Below, piece after piece: positions 1 to 9,557 of a DNA stretch of 64,000 bases. The translations under genes were made by a program, and so were the position numbers. The notes below the pieces were generated by a model. It had not been told where the DNA came from, did no database searches, and saw nothing but the letters and a program-made list of their open reading frames with translations. The stretch's first letter is position 1, and each line of letters starts with the position of its first letter. This stretch comes from Batrachochytrium dendrobatidis JAM81 (lineage: Eukaryota; Chytridiomycota; Chytridiomycetes; Rhizophydiales), in contig NW_006281100.1 of the NCBI RefSeq assembly GCF_000203795.2, positions 546,535-610,534 of the forward strand, written 5' to 3'.

Positions 1-80
1 ACTTGGATTGCTAAATACTGTAAACCACTGATGATGTTTGTAACCTATTCATGCATCGACGGATGACTTTGCCGCGCCGA

Positions 81-255
81 TTACAGCCATATTCACACAA
101 TAAAACATTTGTATTTGCATGAGTTTAGAAAACACAATACTTTTTTGGTGAATTTAGTGTAGATTATTATTCCATGAGCTGGCTGTTTACCATGTAATTG
201 GATACTCGTATTGGTACCTATTTTGGATATTCCATTTATGTGAATATGGCTGTAA
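81..255. mobile_element. MITE-like terminal-inverted-repeat element, copy 1
   Basis: The left end (TTACAGCCATATTCACA) and the right end (TGTGAATATGGCTGTAA) are perfect 17-base inverted repeats enclosing about 140 bp with no credible ORF. If the repeat proper starts at CAGCC, it is flanked by TA on both sides, the target duplication used by Tc1/mariner elements. The same ends and parts of the interior recur at seven other places in this window. It lies about 180 bp upstream of the first gene. The rest of positions 1-438 shows no gene. Confidence 0.75.
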
Positions 256-438
256 TTGCCGTGGCAAAAACCAACAGTGGCTCTAAGTGGCCACACCACA
301 ATGGTGCCGTTTGGTGTACGATCTCGTTGCCACCTTCCATTAAAAAAAGTCGAGTTGAAAAATAGTATAACTTAAGAAACTTATGTACCAATTCGAAGTT
401 CTTTTGGTTTCCTCAACAACACTATCTTAAATTAGAAC

Positions 439-2223
439 ATGCAACTACTACTTGCACTAGCACTTTCATTATTTGCTTCAACTGTCTTTGGCACGGGAGG
501 AAATACGCCGAGAACCCAAGACCCCAGGTTAAATATTGTTGACGACGGCGATGGGATTATTGACACGAATACTCCGGAAGAGCAACCAACAAGAAGGCAA
601 TCACCAGTGAGAACTCCTAAACTAGGTAGAATGCTACCATATTTTGACGATGGCGATCCATCTAGTGAAAGCATTGCACATTGGGTAGACTCAGCTCTTG
701 GCGAAGGTTCGACTATCATGGCTGGTCTTCGTATCACTACTAATGTACCATCTGTAAATCTTGACAACGTTCCTGGCATGCAATCAATTATTTGTAGCGA
801 TGATACTGTCATTCTCACTCTAGCATCACTATATTCAGCAAGAAGATGGACTGTTGAGCCTACTGTTTTGATTATAGGCTCTCATCATAACTGTGGAAAA
901 CAGAACAAAGCCGAATTTACCATGCGTTTAACAAAATCTTGGATAATCAACAAACGAACCAAAACGCTGATATTCGAAACTGTCGATCCAGAATCAAATG
1001 GCGTGGTGGGAGATTTTGAAATCGTTGCTCATCCCAGTGTTACATTGGACGACCCCAATACCAAACCAGTATCCAAAATATATACCAGATCACTTGACAA
1101 CGATATGATATCAAGTTCACCATATACCTCCAATTCCACAAGTATGCCCTACAACTTCTTTGATCAATCGAGTCCTAAGCCTGAACGCGACGATTTGATA
1201 TTCCGCAAGAATAAACACGGACACATGTTGAATAAACGCGGTATTCCAATTGACCACACCATGTCCATTCCTCTTGGAATCAATCTAATGATCAACAAGT
1301 CAATTACGATACCAATACCAATGACGACTGGATCTATAGGCATGGGATGCAAGCCATGTGGCATTAAGGGATCTTCTTCAGCTAAATTCCGCGTATGGGG
1401 TCAATTGTTTCAGGCGCCCAAGTTTTCGGTCACCTGGGAAGGTCATCTTAAAGCATTCGCAGTGTTTAACTTTGATCTTAAACTTGCAGCCATCACCGAT
1501 CCTACTGAAGTCCCTATTTTTGAGATTCCATTGACTCCTATCTACATGCCAGGAATTTTCCAACTCGGCCCATCGTTTGAAGTGAATCTGCGTACTGAAA
1601 TTGCTTTTATTGGTGAAATGAGCGTCAGAACCAACATGTCTGCTGAACTTCCCGGTTTCAAAGCATTTTCGTCAACTGAAGAACAAAAACAATTGACTGG
1701 ATTTACCCCTGTCTACCACATTAACAGTGCAACCAGTGCTAATTTGGAGGGACGCCTTCAGCTTGGTATAATTCCTGCATTGGCATTGAAAGCAAGTGTT
1801 TTTACCTATGATCTTATACAAACCTCTATTTCAGTGGACTTGGAGACAGATATAAAGCTTAGCGCTTTTGGAATGGTGGCAACGGATGAATCAAATAACA
1901 CAAAAAAAGCAAGTGCAAAGGGAGGAAAGTTTTGTATTGGTATAGCAATGGGTATAAGACTCCTGGGCAAGGTACTCGGATCAACTCGAGAGCTTTTGGT
2001 GGTTCCAATGACCATATTGCTAGACAAGTGTTGGAATAGCATCAAAACAACAGAAAACCAAACAGGCGTGACGTCGGTTGTTCGTCAAAAGTATAACCAG
2101 ATCATGGGAATCAAACCACCAGAAGCAAAACCAGCACCGACAATAGAACCTGTTCCTACTGAACCAGCAGTACTTTGGCTTCCAGCACCAGTAACAGACA
2201 TTACTGCACCCCCAGTCGAATAG
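439..2223 (+). CDS. Secreted protein, DUF7029/DUF7223-like, function unknown
   Basis: A single-exon ORF of 594 aa. It opens with a clear signal peptide: a hydrophobic core LLLALALSLFAS and probable cleavage after VFG near residue 18. Residues ~60-210 and ~270-540 look like two beta-rich domains. The second has the amphipathic alternation and phrases such as PLTPIYMPGIFQLGPSFEV that recall the fungal DUF7223 fold, often paired with DUF7029; this assignment is from memory. A dibasic KR at residues 266-267 lies between the two halves and could be a Kex2-type processing site. The C-terminal ~50 residues are rich in Pro and Ala, without a convincing GPI signal. Seven or so cysteines remain after the signal. 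The encoded protein is probably extracellular or wall-associated. No catalytic motif was recognised. Confidence 0.75.
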   Translation: MQLLLALALSLFASTVFGTGGNTPRTQDPRLNIVDDGDGIIDTNTPEEQPTRRQSPVRTPKLGRMLPYFDDGDPSSESIAHWVDSALGEGSTIMAGLRITTNVPSVNLDNVPGMQSIICSDDTVILTLASLYSARRWTVEPTVLIIGSHHNCGKQNKAEFTMRLTKSWIINKRTKTLIFETVDPESNGVVGDFEIVAHPSVTLDDPNTKPVSKIYTRSLDNDMISSSPYTSNSTSMPYNFFDQSSPKPERDDLIFRKNKHGHMLNKRGIPIDHTMSIPLGINLMINKSITIPIPMTTGSIGMGCKPCGIKGSSSAKFRVWGQLFQAPKFSVTWEGHLKAFAVFNFDLKLAAITDPTEVPIFEIPLTPIYMPGIFQLGPSFEVNLRTEIAFIGEMSVRTNMSAELPGFKAFSSTEEQKQLTGFTPVYHINSATSANLEGRLQLGIIPALALKASVFTYDLIQTSISVDLETDIKLSAFGMVATDESNNTKKASAKGGKFCIGIAMGIRLLGKVLGSTRELLVVPMTILLDKCWNSIKTTENQTGVTSVVRQKYNQIMGIKPPEAKPAPTIEPVPTEPAVLWLPAPVTDITAPPVE

Positions 2224-2742
2224 CACTACTCTTCAATGACTACAGTAGTAAATTTTAACTGTTTTTCATCACCACTTTATAAAGCCATTCTCGCATTGCT
2301 CCAATCGACTGTCATCCCACTTGAACAGTTTCCTAATTACAAAGGTAGCATTAATTCATGCCAATAAGTTTATTTTATTTTACACCTGCCAGCCATTCAA
2401 AGTTGAATTGTATATTGAAAATGTAATTTTGATCGTGTCGAAACAGTGATTCACTGCACGATACCACTGCCAAAATAAATAGTTTTAAATCCTATAACCA
2501 GGTCGCATTGCAATGGTAGAGTTGATATCCAGCTGAATAGTAATCGTATATTCAATAGACCATCAATGAATGAATGGATTTGATTGCGAGTTTTAGTGAG
2601 CCATGAATATATCACTTGCATGCAGACTTTAGAATCTTATCCCCTGGCATATCGCCTTGCCGTTTTTATAGCTTTCTTGCACCACCTTCCGCTTTGTTTT
2701 CAGTTTATATCTAAACCCCTGGACTACTAATAGCTTTGAACT
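2224..2742. other. Intergenic region, no gene seen
   Basis: AT-rich spacer between the secreted-protein gene and the capping-protein gene. I found no ORF, repeat or RNA gene that can be supported. It should hold the 3' UTR of the first gene and the promoter of the second. Confidence 0.5.
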
Positions 2743-4151
2743 ATGGTGGGTCAGTTTATTGTCTGGATGCAGCTACTGCATACTAGTTTGGTATTAAGTC
2801 CATACATCTTGACTGGGCTGAATATTCTGTCATCTGCGTTCAGTTTAATGATGGCAATCATCCCTATTCACTAGCACATTCGTATCTTGTTACACCCAGA
2901 CTAACTCCTGACACAACCGTAGGCAGACCAACTCGACTGTGCTCTAGACTTGATGCGTCGTCAACCTCCTTCAAAAACCACTCAGAACTTGGCCAAACTC
3001 ATTCAGCTCGTGCCTGACCTTACTGAAGATCTCTTGACTTCGGTTGATCAACCCCTCAAGGTTGAAAAATGTGTTCGTACTGGCAAAGATTTCCTATTGT
3101 GCGACTATAACAGAGACGGCGACTCTCATAGGTTTGGACTTGTTCTATTGTCATGTTCAATTTGCTATAATAGTTTTGTCTATATGCGACTCAGGTCCTA
3201 CAAAGTTACTTGAAAGTCATTGTGCTTTGGCATGCTTTCAGCCATTAGATTAAAAACAATCTCAAATTTACTTGCAGGCTTATTTAGATTAAACCTATTT
3301 TGTTTTTCATTCCAGGTCACCTTGGTCTAATGAGTATCAGCCACCAAATGCTGATGGTATTCGACCATCAGCCAAACTCCAAAAACTCGAAACTGCTGCC
3401 AATGATGCATTCGATACTTATCGTGACTTGTAAGTACACATAGCTTTCTGTAATGCCATGCTGCTATAAAATAATGTATTACTTGTGTAGATACTTTGGT
3501 GGAGGTGCATCTTCTGTATATCTTTGGGATCTGGAGGATGGTTTTGCGGGAGTAGTTCTTATCAAAAAGAGTTGAGTAGATGTTTGTGGAATGCACGATG
3601 CGGCATAAAGAATCGATACGGCTTGTATGATTTTCCAACTGTTGACTGATCAAACTTTTACAGCCATCGATGACAGATCTGAGTCTGGGTCATGGGACTC
3701 GATCCATGTATTGGAAGTCACAGAAAAGGCAAAGGCTGCCAGATACAGAATCACATCAACAGTTATGCTGCAAATTATTTCTACCAAAACAGAAAAGACA
3801 CCAGCTGTTGATCTTAGTGGAAGCATTACCAGATTGGTAAATACAGCTTGCACTATTTATATATTGAGCTATTTGAATGTACACTCTGATTCAAGTGTCT
3901 CACCCAACAACGCGTTTTACCTTTAGACTGAGCAGGAGCTTCCAGTTGACACATATATCGGTCATATTGCCAACATTGGCCGCTTGGTGGAAGACATGGA
4001 GTTCAAGATGCGCGATAACATTTTGCAGATATATTTTGGAAAAACAAAGGATATTGTCAATGATCTTCGATCCATCAAGGACCTAGAGGCTGTCAAAAAG
4101 CAAGATGCTTTGCGTGCACAACTTGCTGGCAAACTTGCTGAACGCAAATGA
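2743..4151 (+). CDS. CAP2: F-actin-capping protein subunit beta
   Basis: Beta subunit of the heterodimer that caps actin filament barbed ends. The spliced protein of 267 aa contains family hallmarks: [77 protein letters not shown] and [14 protein letters not shown]. Proposed exons: 2743-2745, 2923-3131, 3316-3429, 3491-3570, 3664-3836, 3927-4151, total 804 nt. The N-terminal block [10 protein letters not shown] runs in frame up to an acceptor TAG at 2920-2922 without a Met. The best start is an ATG directly followed by GTGGGT at 2743, so exon 1 would code only for Met. A shorter start at the Met of DLMRR (2953) would lose conserved residues. The 3' end is convergent with the MGR3-like gene, 181 bp away. 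Confidence 0.93.
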
Positions 4152-4332
4152 ACTTATTGCAGCAATTTTCCCTTATATCGACTATTGTTGGCGATTTATT
4201 TGGACATGTAGGGATTTGAAAAACTTGTCAAAGTGATTAGGACTTTAATCACTTTAGGTTTCAATATCAAAAAACTGGACAAATGCATTGATCACAGCTA
4301 CAATTCCAATAATATGAAATCATTTTGACGTA

Positions 4333-5569
4333 TCATGTTGGTTTATTCAATGCACGTTGAGCCTTTTCTACACCCTGTGAAAATCCAATATGTTGAGACC
4401 TTGCCAAGGCTTGTTTGAAATACGAAACAGCTTCATGGCTTTGTCCAAGCTTATCGAGAATCGCCCCCATGTTAAAATAAGTAATTGGATCGCATTCTCC
4501 ACATGTACCTAATGGCCCCACTTTTTCAAGAATCTGCATGGAAATGGTAGCAAGCTGTAAAGCTTGTGTCAACGCTTCTTTGTTGCTATCCCATTTTGAT
4601 ATGCATTCTGCAAGGTTGTTGTGCAAGATTGCTGATCGGCATTGGCGTTCTAAAAGCGATAATTCTTTGTCTTGATCAAGCATTTCCAGTGCCCGCTGAT
4701 ATACTAGAATAATACACGAATTACTAGATTGAACTTGTAGCTTGCCAAACCACAGTGCATGGTATTAGAACATGGTATATGTGGTAGTCTTACCTGGAAC
4801 AGCCCAGTCGATCAAGTTTTGATTCGAGTAAATATGTCCAAGTTGCTCCAATGTCATTCCAATCTGTCTGGGTGTAGCCCATGGAGCTAATTTGAGACTC
4901 CCTGCAGATACAACCTTTTGCTGAACATCCAATGGCAATCCAGACTCGTCAGAGCTTGTCGAGTTTAAATCCAGTGAATTTTCAACAATCCATTCCAAGT
5001 ATATTCTGGCTGCCTTCATATCTGCAGCAGACTCGGCTGCCTCGGACGCCCATTGAGCAGCTTTCATTGCAATCGAGAGTCGTCTTGTTTTTTCGTTTGC
5101 TGATTCAATCTGGTCGGATGGAGGCTTGCATACGATTTTAAAAAGAATGGACAGAACCGCTCTTTGCTGGGATAGATCACCGACTTTGTTGTAGTAGTCT
5201 GCTAGATGCTCATATATGCCTGTGATTTCTGGACTGGTAATTGAAAGTCCGGCATTGAGTGTTTCCCTAATTGCTGATGTATTAATAGTATAGCTATGAG
5301 AATGGAATGGCTTGCAATTCCATCTGCACTCATGATCATATCCAGAATGTCGATACAGGAATTAGTTATATTCTAAACACACCTGCATCGTACTCTTGAC
5401 CAGGGAGATATTCCAATCCTCCATAGTGATGACCAAGCAGAGCTCGGCGAAGATGTCTACGAGCAGAAGTTGGATAGTTTCTCATTTTGTATTGTAAATA
5501 TAGAAACCCACCACCACCTACTACAATTGGAGTGGCTATCAGTACTGCTGCTACTCTTCTCCAGGCCAT
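4333..5569 (-). CDS. Mitochondrial inner-membrane TPR protein, MGR3/TTC19-like
   Basis: Three exons (5569-5383, 5273-4794, 4703-4333) give 345 aa. The start is a short basic stretch followed by one transmembrane segment (VAAVLIATPIVVGGGGFLYL) and a basic RRHLRRALLGHHY segment, consistent with an N-terminally anchored mitochondrial protein. The rest is helical, with TPR-like pairs; the clearest is the C-terminal ITYFNMGAILDKLGQSHEAVSYFKQAL. The phrases LGHHYGGLEYLPGQEYDAG, ITGIYEHLADYYNKVGD and LEQLGHIYSNQNLIDWAVPVYQRAL recall fungal Mgr3, an adaptor of the i-AAA protease. TTC19, a complex III assembly factor, is the main alternative. A short repeat element lies about 60 bp upstream of the start codon. 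Confidence 0.72.
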
Positions 5570-5630
5570 AGTGCGTCACAAGCTTGAATATTTATTAAAG
5601 CCTGCTTGCAAGATTGAATTCAATCTATTT

Positions 5631-5757
5631 TACAGCCATATTCACGTAAAACACCTTTGGAATGAATAATGGTTGAATATTTATTGTTTTCCTATTGGAC
5701 TGACTGTTTATTATGCAGTCACTCTTATTTAGTGGTTCATTTTATATGAATACAGCC
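5631..5757. mobile_element. MITE-like element, copy 2
   Basis: The left end reads TTACAGCCATATTCACG followed by TAAAA. The right end TTTTATATGAATACAGCCGT is its imperfect inverse. The interior (GAATAATGGTTGAATATT; GACTGTTTATTATG; CTTATTTAGTGGTTCATT) is shared with copies 3 and 6. It sits within about 60 bp of the MGR3-like start codon, so it may be part of that promoter or 5' UTR. Confidence 0.7.
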
Positions 5758-6718
5758 GTGTTGAATGCAGTATGCCAAGATGACTGTTTCTTACGAAATC
5801 GTAATTATAAATTGATCAGGCAATCCCTCATCAGATAAGATCAAGTTTTGATAATCATCGAGAATCAGACTGCAATGTACAAGTTTACAAGCCGATCAAT
5901 TGAACCGTATCAATAATATTAAAACTGAGTTCAGAATCTGCCACAAGCATTCTACTGTCAAGTAAAACGGGGGCAACTACTCGAGACAAACAGTTCTAGT
6001 TATATATCAACGACAATCAAATCACTTTAAACAGCAAAACGTCTTGAACTCTCATATCCTCAGTATCATCATTTGAAGGTAGATGGACTACGCAATATAG
6101 CCCATCTAGTAGTTGTCGCCCTGTCAAGCAAACTACTAAAGTCGTAGGCAAGATTCGACAAGACGACATCAAACCACATGGACTATTAATAAAATAGAGC
6201 CAACCATAGAAACCAATACTCGATCGATCCATACCCTGACTGGTGAGCTTGATGTATCCAGTAGCAAATACCTTGCAAAATGATTCAATACAATCAAAAG
6301 GCAGAAAGAGACAGACAACCCACTAGACCAACACAACCATCAAGAAACTTCCCGAGGGCTCATTCAAGAGCCAACGAATGTTGGTCTTGTCGCCTGTAAA
6401 TAATAGTATCCTCTGGCGGTTTCCTCATATCCAATTGCAGATCTACATCCAAAACACATTGCTGATAAGCAAGGTTGAATGGATCTGCAGCATCAAAGGG
6501 ATCAGACAGGCCTTTGTAATCGGGCAGCTTACTAGAGGTTGAGGTGGGTTTACATAGCAAGATGTACTGCGTGCAATACATATCTTGAATACAAAAAGGC
6601 ATTTTGACTGATAGGAATGCATGGGCCACAACAGATCAGCCAGTGAGGATTTGGATAGAACGATGTCAAATAAATGTGGTCTAGTTTCTACAATCCAGCA
6701 AGAGTTTTGCAATGCATC
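5758..6718. other. Intergenic stretch between two repeat copies, no supported gene
   Basis: About 1 kb. Minus-strand open frames exist (for example 6629-6360), but none has family resemblance or a coherent exon structure. I see no RNA gene. It may be spacer, or remnants of a lost gene. Confidence 0.4.
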
Positions 6719-6870
6719 TACAATCGTATTCACGCAAAATAAAACTCTAGATTCATCTTGCTTTGGAATAGACAATGGCTGAATATTCGTTGTTTCCCTA
6801 TTGAAGACCGACTGTTTATTATGTATTTTGGCACTCTTATTTAGTGGTTCATTTTATATGAATACGGCGG
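6719..6870. mobile_element. MITE-like element, copy 3
   Basis: The ends TACAATCGTATTCACGCAAAA and TTTTATATGAATACGGC are degenerate inverted repeats. The interior closely matches copy 2 (GGAATAGACAATGGCTGAATA; GACCGACTGTTTATTATG; CTCTTATTTAGTGGTTC). It lies about 120 bp downstream of the calcineurin B stop codon. Confidence 0.65.
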
Positions 6871-6987
6871 CAAACATTCTGTTGTGTCAATCAGCAAGAA
6901 AAGCAGCCAAGCCAAAAAAACTAATGAAAAATGACTGGGTAGCAAGTGTTACTTGAATCGCACCCAGAGATTGAAATATATAAAATG

Positions 6988-7966
6988 CTAGAAACGCTCT
7001 GGATCCAAAGTCATTTGCCGTGCAATGTCTGTACTTTCCACCATCTTTGTAAACTCATCAAACGAAACCTTTCCATCCATATCTATGTCAGCTTCCATAA
7101 TTGTCTTGTCAACGATTTGCTGAAGCTGAGCATCTTTAAGATTGTTTCCAACCATCATTTTTAGCACCAGAAAAAGCTCGCCATTGGAAATAAATCCATC
7201 TCGGTCCATATCATAGACTTTAAATGCAACTGAATGCATACAATTTTACAAACATGTTAGAAATGCATGCTCTCAAAGTTGGAATGATACTAGTCAGCAT
7301 GCATTGCAGATCCAAAAAGTCGAGTCACTTACAATGGAGTTTATCTTCCTTTTTCCCCTTGGCAGAAAATGCACTCAATCCAGTAAGAAACTCTTTGAAA
7401 TCCACATCTCCAGAACCGTTGGTATCAAATACTGCTAGCAGTCGTTGGGCTAGAGGATTACTTGCAATGGCAGGAATAGCGAGAAACTCGTCTCGCTCCA
7501 AGGATCCAGACCCATCCTTGTCGAGTTTTACAAAGCGCTTATAGAGTCGAGTGATCTCATCTTCTGAAACTTGAAAATCAATCACAATAGAGCCAGAAAT
7601 GTCCCATGTGGTACACAAGTCAATGGTATGGATAAAACAAAAATGCATAGAAAGGTCAGCAAGGGTATTTTCAATGGTCGATGCTATTCGAATGTGAATT
7701 TGGCAAGACATCCATTCAAAAAGGAGAATGGCATGTACTGATTATCTCGGACAATGTCAGACAATATAGGTCAATTGGTAATCGATTATAGCCAAGATAC
7801 CTTATCCTTAGCCAGTCGGAGAAAGGATAGCAAATACAGATTATAATGCTGAAATATCAATAATATGCATTTGATAGATACAGTAAGAAGGGTTAGATTC
7901 AAACAGGATGAACATACAGTTTGTGGATGCCACCAGCTCAGCCAATGCGCTCTGTTGGTTGCCCAT
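6988..7966 (-). CDS. CNB1: Calcineurin regulatory subunit B
   Basis: Ca2+-binding regulatory subunit of the phosphatase calcineurin. Three exons (7966-7918, 7569-7333, 7229-6988) give 175 aa, the usual size. Exon 1 encodes MGNQQS, an N-myristoylation signal. Four canonical EF-hand loops are visible: [36 protein letters not shown] and [12 protein letters not shown]. The block [20 protein letters not shown] is nearly identical to other calcineurin B proteins and forms part of the catalytic-subunit/FK506-FKBP interface region. The gene lies between two copies of the TIR element, one about 120 bp upstream of the start and one about 120 bp downstream of the stop. Confidence 0.96.
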
Positions 7967-8088
7967 GATGTTACTATGGTATGAAGAACATCCATTAAAA
8001 ATTCGTGCAAGCCAAATCCATCGACATTTTTCGGTTCCAAATGCATTTTGGGTAAAATGGCCAAGCAGTCTGAAATATTTGGCCATTT

Positions 8089-8313
8089 ACAGCCATATTC
8101 ACCCAAAATGGAACTTGTATTCTAATCCCACATCTAGCCCAAGAAAACAAGATTGCACATTTCAGGAATGCAACTATACATGCCAGTCACGCAACGTTTG
8201 ATTTCTAGGAGAGTTACATATTGAACAGGTGTGGGATTGATTGAAACTGATACAAATACTGCTTTAAACACTCGCTCACCTATCTTGTTTCATTTTACAT
8301 GAATATGATCAAA
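8089..8313. mobile_element. MITE-like element, copy 4
   Basis: Begins TTACAGCCATATTCACCCAAAA and ends with the degenerate inverse TTTTACATGAATATGATCA. The interior has a block (CCAAGAAAACAAGATTGCAC through GGAATGCAACTATACATGCCA) that is almost identical to copy 5. It lies about 120 bp upstream of the calcineurin B start codon. Confidence 0.7.
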
Positions 8314-8483
8314 TATATCAGCTTAGATATTGTCAAGAGTAATAAATACTCTCGAGATTAAAATATTTATTGATGTGCCAGTTTATGGTAGTATTGGCAA
8401 GTCTTTGATGCTCAACCTCCAAGCAATCTCGAAAAACAATTTCGTAGTTTCAGTTATACCTGCATTAAACTGCTGATTCAACA

Positions 8484-9153
8484 TCACAATGGTTTTTTTG
8501 GAAGCTGGTTATATCTTCGTTTTGAAAGGGTAACACTGTTTTCTAGTGTGCGCAATTGAACTTTTCCTTGGCTCATTAATAGTCTGATTCTATCCTGTAT
8601 AATCATCAAAAGATTAGCATACAAACAGCTGTGACGGATCAAATTAAAATACATCATATAGCTTAAAAGTAAACGGATATACAAGCGCATAGGATGAATG
8701 GCTCAATTGGACAAGACAATACCTGACTGGTTTCAGATCGGTACTGCTCAAAATCAGATCTAGCCCATCTCTGAATATATTGTTTGTCTGCTTCATTCAC
8801 ATCTGGAGTCAGGTTCAGTGATTATAAATAAAAGTTAGACTAAGCTAGTGGGAGACATGAATGGCATTTATATAGAAATCACAATCCAATAATCGCCTTG
8901 TAATCCGACTTTAGTAAGCAGTCAATGGCCAAGCATGTTCAATGATACTTGCATTTAGTTGTTCTAAGAATGTCCCTGTATAACTGGAGCACTTGCGACC
9001 TGGTAAGAAACTAGTCGGATCAATATCACACCAGTGATCAGTATTCAAGTCAACTTATGCACCATGTTGATCAAGACTGATGGCATCAAGTAGCAATGCT
9101 GGAACATAGTTGCCAAGTACCTCTTTCAAACTAAGGATCGGTTTCATATCCAT
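8484..9153 (-). CDS. LYRM2: LYR motif-containing protein 2
   Basis: A small mitochondrial LYR-family protein; relatives bind acyl carrier protein and help assemble respiratory-chain or Fe-S proteins. Four short exons (9153-9121, 9010-8953, 8802-8723, 8594-8484) sum to 282 nt, giving 93 aa. The product reads MDMKPILSLKE / FLTRSQVLQLYRDILR / YVNEADKQYIQRWARSDFEQYRSETSQ / DRIRLLMSQGKVQLRTLE and so on. It aligns throughout with vertebrate LYRM2, which has the phrases LTLKQF, DRKYLKDWAREEF and IRMMITQGNMQLKELE. The LYR tripeptide is intact. Intron 2 has a GC donor (GCAAGT at 8952-8947); using the nearby GT instead produces an immediate stop. No single open frame covers the gene. Confidence 0.88.
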
Positions 9154-9234
9154 GTACTGAAATCAAATGTTTATAGTAGTTGGTGAGTTTGTTGTTTGAG
9201 CAGGACTGGCTTGTATTGGTAAAATAGAAACACT

Positions 9235-9500
9235 TGCAATGATTGTGTCTTGCTTGGAATAATCAATGGCTAAATGTTTGCCGTATTTCCTATTGAAGAT
9301 TGACTATTTATTCAATACACAAACATATAATATAAACTATAGTTTTGGGTTGGTATATTGTAATCCAAATACTGAATTTGACCTGATGGTGTCAAATTCA
9401 TCTGTTTTAATCCCACACTCTAGCCCAAGAAAACAAGATTGCACATTTCTGGAATGCAACTATACATGCCAATTTCCAGAAAAATCTCTCCATTGTCGCT
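9235..9500. mobile_element. MITE-like element, copy 5 (ends eroded)
   Basis: The interior segments are shared with other copies: TTGCTTGGAATAATCAATGG, TTCCTATTGAAGATTGACTA, TAATCCCACACTCTAGCC and the block ending GGAATGCAACTATACATGCC. Convincing terminal inverted repeats are absent, so the copy is truncated or decayed and its limits are approximate. It fills most of the 400-bp spacer between LYRM2 and the Zn2Cys6 gene. Confidence 0.6.
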
Positions 9501-9557
9501 AGCGTAATCAATTCCAATCCTGAATCAACTCAAATAATACTAAAAATTAAAGTTTAT

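Noticed and set aside
432..818. Minus-strand open frame of 128 codons
   Set aside because: It is a shadow of the secreted-protein gene on the plus strand, with no family resemblance.
6360..6775. Overlapping minus-strand open frames that could be an exon
   Set aside because: No recognised motif, no convincing splice partners, and part of it overlaps MITE copy 3.
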